Below, piece after piece: positions 1-48,215 of a DNA stretch of 64,000 bases. This stretch comes from Eulemur rufifrons. Its lineage: Eukaryota > Chordata > Mammalia > Primates > Lemuridae. The translations under genes were made by a program, and so were the position numbers. Location: positions 3,168,001-3,232,000 of the forward strand of contig NC_091006.1 of the NCBI RefSeq assembly GCF_041146395.1, read 5' to 3'. Position 1 is the stretch's first letter; every line of letters begins with the position of its first letter. The notes beneath the pieces are model-generated. The model made no database searches and was not told where the DNA came from. It worked only from the letters and a program-made list of their open reading frames with translations.

Positions 1-1244
1 AAAGGGTGGTGTCTCCAGGGAAGCTGCTGGTTGGTTTAGTCTATAATTTTAAACCAGGATAACTAGCAATCAAGGCTCTCTAATCTTTTATGTTTCTAAT
101 TGGATGGAGCAGAGTTGTTTTTTTTTTTTTTTTTCTATCTGGTATAAGTCTCTATTTTTTAGCTAGTTGTGTTTGGTAATTTTCCAACTTATCATAGGAG
201 AAAAGAATTAAAAAACGGAAAAAAAATTCATTTAAAAAGATAGCTATTTTAAAAAAAAAACCTAGCTGATGAGGAGGTGCGAGGATTGCGAGGGAACATT
301 TGGTCATGAAGTGTGCGGCGCTTCTGCCTGCTTTCCTCGCCGTACGGCAAATCGTACGCTCCGGATCAGCAATCTGGCGGGCCCTGCCTGGTGCATAGTA
401 GGTCTCGGTAAACGGTATCTGTTCCCGTTGCTGTGGGTCTGACGCTGGGTTAGCAGCCTGTCCTACTTGTTCTGTCCACCTCTGCCGGGAGTTTCAGGCC
501 CAGAAAAGGGGGCTTCTGGCACTTGCAGGGGAGGGAGAGTTTTCAGACGCATGGTTGGGTGGGCACAGTTTGCCAGGTAAGCCTTGGCGTGTTCTGCCTG
601 CGCCTGTCAGCTGATGGTGCACTTGGGTGTAATTTTTGAGGGGCTTTCTCCAAAAAGTTATATAGAAATATAAAGTATTTTTTAGTTTGACAGTTCTCAT
701 CATAAAAAAAAAGAAATATAAAATATTTTTTCTCCTTGGCTGATTGCAAATAGCAGCCTATTTCTTTTTTCGATGGAAAAAAATATATTTTTCTAATTAC
801 AAAGTCATACGTACTTGAATTTTAAAATTTTAAAAGTACGGGAATATAGAAAGCTTGAATCCTTTGTAATTCTACTTCCCAGAAATAATCACTGTTAATG
901 CTTTCGTGTGTTTTCCAGACTTTTTCCATTTTTATATCTCTTCTTTGATAAGTGATATTGAGTGAACTTAGTCTCCCGCAGTTTTCTGGGCTGGGACATA
1001 GTCTTATATCCCTGTTTATACGTTCTTATTAATTCTCAGATGGCCCTTCCTCGGGGACATGTTTTGACCCCTTAGGTCTCAGGGGACCCGGAGTGCGTGC
1101 CCACTGGTCCCTGATGCACGTGGTCTAGCTAAGCAAAGTGGTGAAGAAAAGCACACGTGATCTGGTGGCAACAGACATTAACGAAAGGCTCAGACACAGT
1201 AATATTGGGCAAATGAACGACATTAATACCCTGGTGTTTTTCAG
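1..1244. other. GPATCH1 intron (partial)
   Basis: No exon recognised. The stretch is AT-rich with a poly-T run near 120-134. Bases 380-420 (gcctggtgcatagtaggtctcggtaaacg) resemble the end of an L2 or MIR element. Bases 820-1000 resemble the antisense 3' part of an old L1. Confidence 0.55.
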
Positions 1245-8550
<7,306 letters not shown>

Positions 8551-8833
8551 TTGAATTCTGCCTGGCCTTGTCCCAGAATCACATCTCTTCCATGATGGAA
8601 GCTCGTTGATTGTTCAGTTAATACATTGTACAGATTGTATTTATATGTAAATTCCTGCTGTAAAATAATTTTTAAAACCTTGACATTTCAAAGACTGCCT
8701 TGAAAGGTTGCAGAAATTGATTTCTATTTTTAAGTTCACTTAGTGTCAGGGGAAAAATCCAGACTGAACAGTTTAATTAAAGTGGAATTTTTCTATTTTC
8801 TTCTTGATTTTTTAATTTCTGGAAACTTTAAAA

Positions 8834-8839
8834 AATAAA
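8834..8839 (+). promoter_or_regulatory. GPATCH1: Poly(A) signal of GPATCH1
   Basis: A canonical AATAAA lies 284 bases after the stop codon and is followed by a T/G-rich downstream element (tctggttttgtga). ATTAAA at 8776-8781 is a possible alternative. Confidence 0.75.
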
Positions 8840-9239
8840 TGAAAAGTGAAGGCTTTTCTCTGGTTTTGTGATGAAGGGAGCTGAGTCCAGATAAGCCTGG
8901 ACGCTCTGGAGGACACGTGGGAGAGGGAGGTGGGCGCTTTCCTCCTGCTGCCCCAGGCTCTCAGGGTAGATGTCCCTGAAGTGTCTGGGATAGGCCTGGA
9001 GACCAAGTGCGGGAGTGACACACAGCTGGGTCACATGGCTCTGGGGCCCAGCTCTGGGACCCCCCCATGTGCACCAAGGAGACCTTTTCAAAAAGTAAAG
9101 TGTAGAGGGTCTTTACATTGGGAAGGTCGCTTCACAGGTGAGAACAATTTTAAAAGGAGAAAGAAGGAAGAAAATCACCTCTAGTTTTCCCAGCCCAGAG
9201 GTGACAAGCCCTCAATATTTTTGAATAATTCCATTTAGT

Positions 9240-9451
9240 CTTTTTCTTTCTTTTTTCTTTTTTTCTTTTTGAGACAGAGTCTCACTCTCACTATGTCCGG
9301 CTAATCGGCTAATTGGCTAATTTTTTAACTTTAGTAGAGATGGGGTCTTGCTCTTGCTCAGGGTGGTCTCAAACTCCTGAGCTCAAGGGATCCTCCTGCC
9401 TCGGCCTCCCAGAGTGCTGGGATCACAGGCCTGAGCTATCGCCACGGGTCC
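9240..9451 (-). mobile_element. Alu SINE, antisense, internally deleted
   Basis: Starts with a T-rich tail and gagacagagtctcactctcac and ends cgccacgggtcc. Between 9295 and 9320 it carries a local triplication-like 'ggctaatcggctaattggctaat' in place of most of one arm. It lies between GPATCH1 and WDR88. Confidence 0.8.
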
Positions 9452-9886
9452 AGTCTGGTCTTTTTCTAGCCATGGGACTATTATCTGACTAGTGGTGACA
9501 TTTTGTCTCTGTTACTTCCGTGGGCATCGTGACAGATAGTTTACCTCATGCTCTGATGAGGGGTGAACCCACCCCCTATAGCTGCATCCTGTTCTGTGCA
9601 GGGGCCATTCCACAACTTGCTGGCCGCCTGTCTGTCGTTGACACGAAGGGGGTTGGCCAGGAGCCCCAACACGGGCAAAGGCCACAGAAATCGCCCTGTG
9701 CCAGGGAGCTAGGAAAACCCACAGGGAGAGCACGAAGTAGGGTCCTGGTTTTGCCCGCCCGGCCTCACTGCTCGTGTCCAGAACGGGAAGCCCATTTGCG
9801 CGGGCCGAGGGCCGGGTGCGCGGTGCTGGCGCGCGGAGCCACCGTTCCGGCCAGGCCTGCGGGCAGACACCGGACCGGGCTCCGAG

Positions 9887-37929
<28,043 letters not shown>

Positions 37930-38141
37930 CGGCCACAGGGCCCTTTGGGTGACTTGAACACAGGCTACCTGTCATGTAGGTTTCGGGGCTTCGCAGGGAC
38001 CTTTCTCTTGGGCCCCTCCCAGCTGAGTGAGCCTGTCAGACCGGCAGGGCCAAGCCCGGGCTGGGCTCTCACCGCAGGGCCACCGCCGCAGCTCCGCAGC
38101 ACCCTCGTGGAGCAAACAATTTATTCTTAGCTTTCCTGAAA

Positions 38142-38147
38142 AATAAA
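38142..38147 (+). promoter_or_regulatory. WDR88: Poly(A) signal of WDR88
   Basis: AATAAA lies 213 bases after the WDR88 stop, with a GT-rich element (gtgtccgtgtg) at 38169-38179. Cleavage is expected near 38160. Confidence 0.75.
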
Positions 38148-38165
38148 TCTAGATTCCTTTGGAAA

Positions 38166-39560
38166 ACAAGTGTCCGTGTGAATTCTAGAAGCAATATTGC
38201 CATTTCTAGGTTTATGTCCTGGTGTGTGTCCTGTGTCATTTTTGGAACATGCTATGGACACACGTTCTGGAGTCTGGAGTTGCCCTGTACGGTGACGCTT
38301 GGGGGCTGGCACCCGCAGTTCTTGAGGAAGGGTTTGTCAGATGAGTACGAAGATGTGTGGGGCCCCGTTGTGAACAAGGCATTGCCTCCCAGGCCAATGC
38401 TCTCGAAGGTCTGGCTAGGCAAGGGGGTGATGGTGGCATTTCCGGGATGGGATGTCTCATGCTCCCTGCCCTAGACTTCTCCGTTTCCAGCTTGCCCACG
38501 CCTACGTGCAGCCCCCTTCCTGCTGCCACGGCACATGGTGCAGCATAAATCAACTCAGGAAGTTTTCAGTTAACACGAAGGGCCCCCTTTTCCACTTGGT
38601 ATGTGTGGCTCACATACTTTTCGTCAAATGTCATTAATATTCCCCTTGGTCCATTTTGCTAACTTAACTGCAGGACTGATTTACACAGTGCCGATGTCTG
38701 GCATCCAGTCACTGCGCACATAGGAGGTGGGGCAGGTCCCACATTTGGTGCCGTCCTCGGTCACAGCCCCGTTGACTGCTCACACTCAAGCTGGCCGTTC
38801 AGTATTTATCCGTTTATCTATGTGAGTGATGCATGAACATGCCAAAGCTCCACCGACGCCCTCCCGTCAACTGGGGTCCCCTTGCAGAGGCGCCCTCTTG
38901 CTCGTGGCCTCCCTCCCTCCCGCACAGGGGCAAGCCTAGCTGTATCCAGGGCTGGAGTCACCTAGACTGCAGACGCCCACTGCCCACTGATGGGCACTTG
39001 GGGTGGCATTGCAGGTAATGCCCGGGCGAACCCTCGTGCATGCACTTTTGCAGACTTAAGTTTCTGCGGGAGGGACTCCCACTGGGAGCGCGCTGGGTGG
39101 GCAGGTTGGCCGTGCTGGGACACGGGAGCTGGGGTGCTTGAGGGAGGAGACCCAGGTAGGAAGGTGAGAGCTCGGGCCGGGAGGGCCTGGCCCTGCTCCG
39201 GGGGCACTGTCTCCGAACTGTCTTGTGGGACCCAGGGACGCCCCGACCGACACGCGGGGGCCGGGGGACCCTCCCACTTCCGGCGGGCAGAAGGCCCGGA
39301 CGCTGCGCGCGCGTCCCCTAGAGTGCGGGTGTCCCGGATCCCCTTCGGAGACACCACCCTCCGACCCGGGCCGGCCTTCCCGGGCCCTGCGCGGCACGCG
39401 CCTGCCGAGCTCCAGTCCCCGCGCCGCACCCCCAACTCCGCGGTGCCCGTGAACCCGGCCCAGCGTCACGTGTGTGCCCGCGGCGAGCGGGGCCTGTGCG
39501 CATGCGCGCGGCCGATGCGCCAACGGTGATGGGAGGAGATCCGCGCTGTGCGTGTGCGGG
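38166..39560. other. Intergenic sequence between WDR88 and the tRNA gene, becoming CpG-rich
   Basis: 38166-39100 shows no recognised gene. From about 39160 to 39560 the sequence is CpG-dense (gggtgtcccggatccccttcgg, gcgcatgcgcgcggccgatgcgcc), forming an island just upstream of the tRNA. The overlapping open frames here have no domain signature. Confidence 0.5.
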
Positions 39561-39561
39561 A

Positions 39562-39635
39562 GGCGCCGTGGCTTAGTTGGTTAAAGCGCCTGTCTAGTAA
39601 ACAGGAGATCCTGGGTTCGAATCCCAGCGGTGCCT
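39562..39635 (+). tRNA. tRNA-Thr (anticodon AGT)
   Basis: A 74-nt cloverleaf with no intron. The acceptor stem GGCGCCG pairs with CGGTGCC (one G-T pair) and the discriminator is T at 39635. The anticodon arm CCTGT-CTAGTAA-ACAGG places AGT at 39596-39598, reading Thr codon ACU (A34 normally becomes inosine). The T arm CTGGG-TTCGAAT-CCCAG is perfect. The internal promoter is intact: A box tggcttagttgg (39569-39580) and B box GGTTCGAATCC (39614-39624). A TTTT terminator follows at 39661-39664. A tRNA-Thr-AGT gene is known at the same place in human chromosome 19, so it is probably functional. Confidence 0.97.
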
Positions 39636-39660
39636 CAACCGAGCGTTCAAGCTCTTTCCA

Positions 39661-39664
39661 TTTT
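39661..39664 (+). terminator. RNA polymerase III terminator of the tRNA-Thr gene
   Basis: The first TTTT run, 26 nt beyond the mature 3' end. Confidence 0.8.
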
Positions 39665-42000
39665 GCCCCTGTCGTCTTCCGCTCTGCGTCCCTGCGCGGC
39701 TCCCCCTCATTTTAGGGGTATGAGAGGGACCCTGAGAGGTCGTTTTAGCCGGGCCCCTACTGGGCGGGGCTTCGGCGGGGCGCTGGTGGGCGTCACCGAC
39801 CGGGGCCTGGGCGACACGGCCCCGCTTTGCTGGCGAGGCGGCCACCCGGGTGGCCCCACGAAGGTGCGGAGTCCCCGTGGTCGCCAGGCCCAGCTCAGCT
39901 GATTTCCCCTTCTCCGTCGTAAAGGAAAATAAAAATCTCAGGACCTTCCTCCTAACCCTTTTTGCAAAAGAGGAGGCTTTTTTGCAGCACCCTCTTCCCA
40001 ATGAACGTCGGTTACTATCCTGCATGGGCCAGACCCCTGGGGAAGGGGAAAGGCCTGTCCTGGCGTCTGCAAGGACTGTCCTCACAGATCATTCAGGAGG
40101 AAATCCTTGCTGGCCTCCCCTGAACAAGGACCTGCGGCTTGTAGCTTCGGGTCTGCAGGCTGTCTGGCTCCTGCTCATTGCGCACTAAGGATCATTATGC
40201 TACTGACCTCAGGGTCCTCGCTCCCCAGTCAATAGACATTGGCAGGAGACCCAGAGAGGAACTCCTACAGGCCAGGCTTCAGGGGGGGAGGGGAGTGGGC
40301 TTGCTGGAACAAAAGAGAGTGCCGGCTCAGGGGCAACCAGACAGGCTTTTTTCCCCAACAAAGGGCTGGGGGACTTCTAAGGGACAGCGAGAGAAAGTCT
40401 GATGCTGGCACTGAGAGCACACACTAGAGGCCGGGTTTTGCTGGCAGCTGCCCATCTGGCAGTCATGCTTCTTCATACATGGCACGTTTCGTTAGCGTGT
40501 TAAATCCCCACGCTGGGGCACGATTGTTGGCACTAAAATGAGGCCAAAGGTCTCTGAGCTGTCAACTTTGGGCTTCCTGTGGGCAGTAACCTCTCTGCGC
40601 CGGCTTTGGGGCTGTCGCACCCCCTGCTGCAGTGGTTGCTATGTCCAGTTAAAGAATTACCGTCTGTGGAACCCAGGTGTTGACCATTTTCGAAGCTTTT
40701 GTTCAGCATTGTAAGCAGACTTAAGCCTTGGCTCAAGGCTCAGGCGGGTAGCCAAAGTCCACCTCCTTATACCTGCTCAGTCACAGGTTTGTCTTCCCAG
40801 GTGCAGACCAGAGACAGGACAGCATCAGACGTTCTTCCCCGTACCCGGGACATCTGCATGACGCGTGCCTCCTTCACTCCCCTGTTCTCTTCTAACATCC
40901 GCCTTATTTTATGTGACATATAGATTCCCGGGTCTCACAAGAATGTAACCATTTAGTCTCCCTGCCCACCCCACCTTCCTCTTTGCTTCTTTCTGTGTGC
41001 CCTGTCCCCTCTAGAACCTGAATTCCCAAATCCCACTTGAGAAAAACAACCGCATGTTAATATTTGTCTGTGGTTTGTGTTTTTCCTGGAGTGTCCTCCA
41101 CTTTGGCTTAAAAAGCCTCTATTGATTGAGGTCTTTGCCTCAGTCACTTATTTTGGGTTGTCACCCTCTGTTTTACAGATGGAAGACTGGGGCTTAGTGA
41201 GGTCAGGTGAGGCCCGAAGGGGAAGAGTGCAGGACTGAGTCCAGCCACTGTGACAGTCAGTCGGATGACGGCATGAGAACTCCAGGTGAGGGGAAGAGCA
41301 AATGGAACTCTGCCCAGTTCAGGGGCCAGGAGAGGGGTGGGACACAAAGGCCTGAGCTGTGGTTGCAAATCGGGGCTTGAGAACACATTTGCATGTGGGG
41401 GCCTACTTCAGAGAAATTGCAACTGCGTCTTTGCAGGGTGGCGTGGGGGGAAGCATTGGAGTTTTAAAAATAATTCCCCAGAGGTTCACATATGTCAAAC
41501 CCAGAAGGACAGAAACTGCAGTCATGGCATGAGGCCGTGCTCCACACCGTCAGATTCACCCGCCCCAGAAGCAGTTCCTCTCTCTGCATTTCCTCTGGGT
41601 CTAGTTTATTGTTTGTTTTTTCTCATGTTTTCTGGTCCATTCTTGCCCTTTGCAGCTTGGTTGTTTTTTGTTGACATTGCCAAGGAAAACTTGTAGGGAT
41701 ACTTGAGGCTTTGCAGTTCTAATAGGAGCATTTAACTGAATCCAGGGATGAATTTACTGGGGAACTGGGCTCAAGTCATCGTGGAGGCTGTTTTATTTCT
41801 GGTTCATATTTACGCCTAGCCTGAGGTATTTAGGGTCAGTTTTGAGCATTTTTGTGTTAGGTGGCCAAGGAGGGATGTTGGCTGGGTGTGTGTGTCTGGA
41901 TCTTAGGGAGGGTCAGCTGAAGAAAAGCATGTTGAATCATGAAATGTTAAATATCTTATGTAGTTTATTGAATACTATAGCAAAAGTGAAAAACAGAATG
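39665..42000. other. Intergenic sequence between the tRNA and the U2 pseudogene
   Basis: No gene recognised. 39665-39860 remains CpG-rich. 40180-41000 has an LTR-like feel but I could not define borders or a family. Confidence 0.4.
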
Positions 42001-42003
42001 GCT

Positions 42004-42182
42004 GAACTGCTTCTCAGCCTTTGGGCTGAGTGTCTGTTCATAGCAGTTTAATATCTGCTATGTCCTCCATCCGAGGACAATATTAAATGGATATTTGGAG
42101 CAGGGAGACGGAACAAAGTCTTGCTCCACCCACTCCGCATATCAATTGGTATTGCACTGTGAGCGCTCCAAGTACGATTTCT
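42004..42182 (+). pseudogene. U2 snRNA pseudogene
   Basis: Matches U2 from the 5' end (ctgcttctcagcct) through 'gtctgttcatagcagtttaatatctgctatgtcctccatccgaggacaatattaaatgg' and 'tttggagcagggaga' to 'tggtattgcactg' near the 3' end. About 14-16 nt that contain the branch-site-pairing GTAGTA are missing after ggctgag, and many substitutions occur elsewhere, so it cannot serve as U2. Confidence 0.9.
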
Positions 42183-42245
42183 ACTGACTGCGCATGGCTT
42201 CTGCACCGTTGCAAAGTCGAACCGTCATAATAATCATAAGTTGAA

Positions 42246-42306
42246 TCCTCCTGCCTGAGCCTCCCACAGTGCTCGGATTACAGGTGTGAACCTCCACACC
42301 CAGCCT
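42246..42306 (-). mobile_element. Alu fragment, antisense
   Basis: A short piece, atcctcctgcctgagcctcccacagtgctcggattacaggtgtgaacctccacacccagcc, i.e. the start of an Alu in antisense, directly after the U2 pseudogene. Confidence 0.8.
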
Positions 42307-42759
42307 GTGTTGTTTCCCCTACTGATTTGTAGGTGGAATTTTATTAAATGAGAGTCCTTTGCCTTTTATAGATGTGATCAGTGTTATCTCTCAGTCTGTC
42401 ATTTGCGTTTTAACTTTGTTACGGTGTCTTTTATCTTTTCATTGATTCAAGTCATCTTTTAAGTCCTCTGATCAAGTTTACAGTGTTCTTAATCTAGGTC
42501 TTATATATTTCTTGCTGGATTTATTTGTAGCTATGGCGAATGGAATCCTTTTCCTATTATTTCTGTCACTGCACATTGTCGTGTGTAGGAATGCCTTTGA
42601 TGTCTAAAAGTGGCTCTTTAAAGAGTCCTTCTTACCTGACTCTCATCACTGCCAACAGTTTGTTTGATTTTTTGGCAGATTCTGAGTTGTGCAAATTGGG
42701 ATATTGAATAATAACTTTGATCTTAAAGGGAAAAAAAAAGACAAGTTACAAACCAGAAA

Positions 42760-43680
<921 letters not shown>

Positions 43681-44149
43681 GTCATGCAGACAATTCAGAT
43701 CCTCACCCCCGCCTGTCCCCCAGCTGCACGTGGATTTAACTCGTTCTTGCCCATGGTCCATGCCCTCACAGCAGGGTGGGCCTCCAATGGCAGGGCTGTG
43801 GCTGTCCATCTCCTCTGTTTCATGTCCCGTGCAATTCCTGCCTGATGGGTTCCAGACAGAGGCGGGTTTATCTGGGCCCGGAGGGTGGAGATATGGACAC
43901 CCCATTGGCTGCTTCTAGGGAGAGTTTCACATTTAATGACTGTCTGGGGAGGTGGCCTCAGCCTCAGGGAACAACCTGCCCCCCCACCCCACAGCCTCCC
44001 GGAAGAGCCTCCTCGTGGCCGGGGAAGGCTGACAGTGTGGTCTCCATGGAGCTGGGTTCTCAGTTGACAGAGAGAAAATCATTTATCGATTTCCCTTGCC
44101 CCACCGCTGTCCAACTGGCGTGATTTATATAAATCAAAATGTAATGGTG

Positions 44150-44488
<339 letters not shown>

Positions 44489-44929
44489 GTAATGGTGAAT
44501 GTGTTTGTACAAATGATATTCATAAGATTCTATTATTTAATTTAATAGGTTAACTAATGTGAAAACAAAAACATCGTTTCACACCAAATGTTCTTTCTTC
44601 AACTTAATTAGATTACACTCTAATCCAAAAAATTCAGCAAAATGTAAATTCAGCAAACATGAAATGTCTATTTGGTGTGAGACAATTTACTATGTGCTCT
44701 GGGGGCTGGAAACACGAATTTGGATGGTGTAGGATGGGCAAACTGAGGCCAGCGGGGCATGAAGACGGGGAGCGAGGGGCAGGGGTGGGAATGAGCGTGG
44801 ATGGGCTTCCGGCCTTCACGTGTGGGCTCCTTACTGACCGTGCCCCTGGATGCCCTGCCACTGCCCTTTGAACCAAGAGAGGAGCGTTCTGGAGGCCAAC
44901 TGATGCTCCAACAGAAGCCTGTTTGCTTT

Positions 44930-45233
44930 TATTATTTTTATTTTTTTTATTTTTTGAGACAGGGTCTCACTTTGTTGCTGGGGCTAGAGTGCAGTGATGC
45001 CATCATAGTTCACTGCAACCTCAGCTCCTGGGCTCAAATGAGCCTCCTGCCTCAGCCTCCTGAGTAGCTGGGACTACAGGCGCATACCATGACACCCAGC
45101 TAATTTTTGTATTTTTTGTAGAGATGGAGTCTCGCTCTTGCTCAGGCTGGTCTCGAACTCCTGAGCTCAAGCAATCCTCCTGCCTCAGCTCCCATAGTGC
45201 TGGGATTACAGGCCTGAGCCACCACACTCAGCC
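44930..45233 (-). mobile_element. Alu SINE, antisense
   Basis: A T-rich start, gagacagggtctcactttgttgctggggctagagtgcagtg, ending gagccaccacactcagcc. It is close to, and inverted relative to, the Alu at 44150. Confidence 0.92.
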
Positions 45234-45239
45234 CTAAAT

Positions 45240-45680
45240 ATTCTAATATTTTGTTGAGGAATTTTGCATCTATGTTCACGTGGCATATTGGTCTGTAATG
45301 TTCTTTTCTTACAAAGTCTTTGGTTTTGGTCTCAGGCTAATTCTGGCCTCATAAAATGAGGTGGAAAGTGTTCACTCCTGTTTTGTTTTTCTGAAAAGAT
45401 TGTGTCAAATTGGTGTGATTTCTTCCTTAGTTGTTTGGTAGAATTCACCAATGAAACCATCTAGGCATGAAGCTTTCTTTGTTGAAAAAGGTTTTAATTA
45501 CAAGTTCAATTTCCTTAAAAGATATAGCACTACTCACATTATCTATTTCTTCTTGAGTGAGCTTTGGTAGATTCTTACAAAGTTAAGCATACACTTAATA
45601 TACAACCCAGCAATCTCACTCCTAGGTGCTTACCCAAACGAATTGAAAATTTACGTTGGCACCAAAACCTTCCAATTCAG
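45240..45680. mobile_element. Two L1 fragments in opposite orientation
   Basis: 45240-45560 is antisense ORF2-like ('atattttgttgaggaattttgcatctatgttcacgtggcatattggtctgtaatgttcttttc'). 45575-45680 is sense 3' sequence ('acaaagttaagcatacacttaatatacaacccagcaatctcactcctaggtgcttacccaaacgaattgaaaat'). Confidence 0.7.
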
Positions 45681-46955
45681 AAGTTCCACGGCAAGTTACA
45701 GGACACACTGAAAGAATGCCTGGGATGGCTCCTGCTGGATGCCAATTCCCAGGGCTTCAAAACCAGACAACCCCAGTCCTTGACCACAGCTGGACACCTG
45801 ACCCAGGATGGGCCCACACAGAAGGGCACCAGCCCAGGCGAGGCCAATCAGAGCCTTTCCACAGAAAGTGGAATTTTGGTCGTTGGTTTGTAATGTGCGA
45901 GACCAGGTGCTGTATACGTAGGTGCTGTGAGTGATGGTGGTGGTGGTGGGTGCCATGTTTTCTGCCATCTGGTTGGAGGACACAGAAGGTTCTGGGGAGG
46001 AGGACAGGTTGGGCACAGGAACAGGGTCAAGGATGAGAGACCCAAACCACACTGGTTTGCCCCCAAGTGTCTCCCTGCATTCCTGTTCTGAGCTGCATGA
46101 CACACCCAGGCCAGAGTCCTCTCAGCAAAAGCTGAGTTGGGTTTCTGTTACTTGCAGCTGAAAGCATTCCAGTGCTTAAGCATCTCTCCTTCCTTGGGCA
46201 ATTTACATTTTCTCTGGAGAGGAGAGTTTTTTCTTTCCCTCCATTGGCTTCCTCCCCTTCAGTCTAAGTGGTGGGCCACTGTGGCTGAGTCATGCCACAC
46301 TGCCCCTAGCTTTTGTCTTTCATGAAATGAGGGAAATTGGCCTTGACTTACTACACGTAAGAATCTTGCATGGAGAAGATGCTCAAAGGACAGTTGTGAC
46401 AAGGATGTTGTCAGGATGACACCAAGATTTGCCTGAGATCCTCTGAATTGGGGGCTGAGATAGATGAAATATTGACAAGGACGATGGGAATGATGATTTG
46501 CAATTTTTAACCTCCCAGTAGCAGAACATGAACTTGTTGCCTTGAAGTTGTTACAATTCCCTTAGAGCTGCTACTGCTACTATTGTTGCTGCTGTCATTA
46601 TTGTCACAACTACACTGGGCACCCTGAGTTCACAATGATTCTGGGTGCAACCAGGTTCCCTCCTTCTCCCAAACTTGACTACTTCATGGCTGCCTGTGGC
46701 CACACTTTGGGCTGAATTAATATAGACTTTGGCTCTTGCTGACAAAATTACAGTAGCTAGTGTTGCTTTTTCCTCTTTAGTTATAGAAATTAAAAAACAG
46801 ATAAAAACAAAAAGAACATTAATCTCTTGGTTTTCTAAGTAGCACAGAATGTTATTTAAATAAATAGTTGAACGAACTTTTGGGATTGACATTTCTGATG
46901 CTTATTGTCTGGGGGGGAACCATTACTCTCTTGTGTTTTGCACAACGTCCTTTGT
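45680..46955. other. Intergenic sequence, no gene recognised
   Basis: Contains a ggtggtggtggtggg stretch at 45935-45951 and otherwise no named repeat that I can support. Confidence 0.4.
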
Positions 46956-46961
46956 TGACAG

Positions 46962-47052
46962 TATGGAGATTCGAGTGTGGAAGAAGAAAGCCACTCCAGG
47001 GATCTTGGTGACCTCCTGTCTGTACACAGTTCACTCTGTGCCAGGGACAACG
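46962..47052 (+). other. Exon-like segment with consensus splice borders, gene unknown
   Basis: A 91-bp segment preceded by a pyrimidine-rich acceptor (cctttgttgacag) and followed by a good donor (gtaagc). In the frame starting TAT GGA GAT it has no stop and reads YGDSSVEEESHSRDLGDLLS then VHSSLCARDN. I do not recognise the peptide. It may be a noncoding exon, an exon of an unknown transcript, or chance. Confidence 0.25.
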
Positions 47053-47374
47053 GTAAGCTGAGCTTGGCTTCAGCTGCCTGCAGGAATGTAAATCTGTACT
47101 TCCAGTGCCAGAAAACTTGCTTTTCCCCTTTGTTATTTTAGATTTAAGAGCTGGAAGGACACTTTTAAGCTCCTTGGCACTGGATGTTTCAGCTGCTGTG
47201 ATGCTAATGATTCACTAATTGAAAACATAAAATATCCTGGAAACCTTCTGCTAAAGGAAGGATTTTAAAACGTGTGCGTTCTATTGAAAAATATGCCCTT
47301 CTGAGATGGCTGAGGAGGCACGATCTCATTCGGTCTCATTCCTGAGGGCGGTGTACATGCCCTTCTTATTTCTG

Positions 47375-47640
47375 AATCAGGTGGGAGGATCGCTTGAGAG
47401 CAGAAGTTCGAGACCAACCAACTTCTGCTCGAGAGCAGAAGTTCGAGAGCAGAAGTCCGAGCAAGAGCGAGACCCTGTCTCTACCAAAAATAGAAAAATT
47501 AGCTGGGGTGGTGATGCACACCTGTAGTCCCAGCTACTCAGGAGGCTGAGGCAGAAGGATCGCTTGAGCCCAGGGGTTTGAGGTTGCTGGGAGCTAGGCT
47601 GATGCCACTGCACTCTAGCCTGGGCGACACAGCAAGGTGG
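47375..47640 (+). mobile_element. Rearranged partial Alu with internal duplication and palindrome
   Basis: Begins gtgggaggatcgcttgag and ends gcactctagcctgggcgac, so the first part of the left arm is missing. Between 47396 and 47460 the piece gagcagaagttcgaga is repeated and one copy is inverted, giving arms aacttctgctc (47420-47430) and gagcagaagtt (47433-47443). Confidence 0.85.
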
Positions 47641-48215
47641 CCTGAGGGGTTTTCTGTCCTCCAGACACACTTTCCCTTGACGCTTTTGCGGAGTAGTGTC
47701 CCAGCCTCCCTGGCAGTCTGGATCAATGGCCTGAACCAGCACCCTCACCGCGCCTTCCTTGCCTGCTGATTCAGAGCATGGGAAGCCCAAGGTGGAGGGC
47801 GGCAGTCTCCACTGTCAGTTCAGTGGACTCATTGTTACGTCTCCTCGTGGAATCGTCCCTCCTCCTGGAGCTAAGACCCCTAGGCCAGCGGAGCATGAGA
47901 TGGGGGAACCGGAAGCAAAAACTTCCTAGTGGGTCCCTAAGGGTAATAACGGAGGGTGCCATTCCCATTTGCATCCCTCGGTTCCCTGAGCCTTGAGCTC
48001 TGGCTAGGAGCAAGCACCACACTGGGAAGTGATTCAGAGCATGGACGGTTTCCCCGGCACCTTGCCCCGGCCCTGCCGGGTGCTGCCTCCAGCTGCTGCT
48101 GTAACTGAGTCTTCCAAAGGCCGTTCCGCTGCCGTTCCGTCCAGCTAGCCGCTGCGTGGGCACCCCGCGCTCCATGCGCTGTGAAGTGAGCTCCTAGGTC
48201 GCAAGCATCGCTGTG

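Noticed and set aside
40180..41000. Possible LTR of an endogenous retrovirus
   Set aside because: General feel only; I could not find TG...CA borders, a poly(A) signal in place, or a paired LTR.
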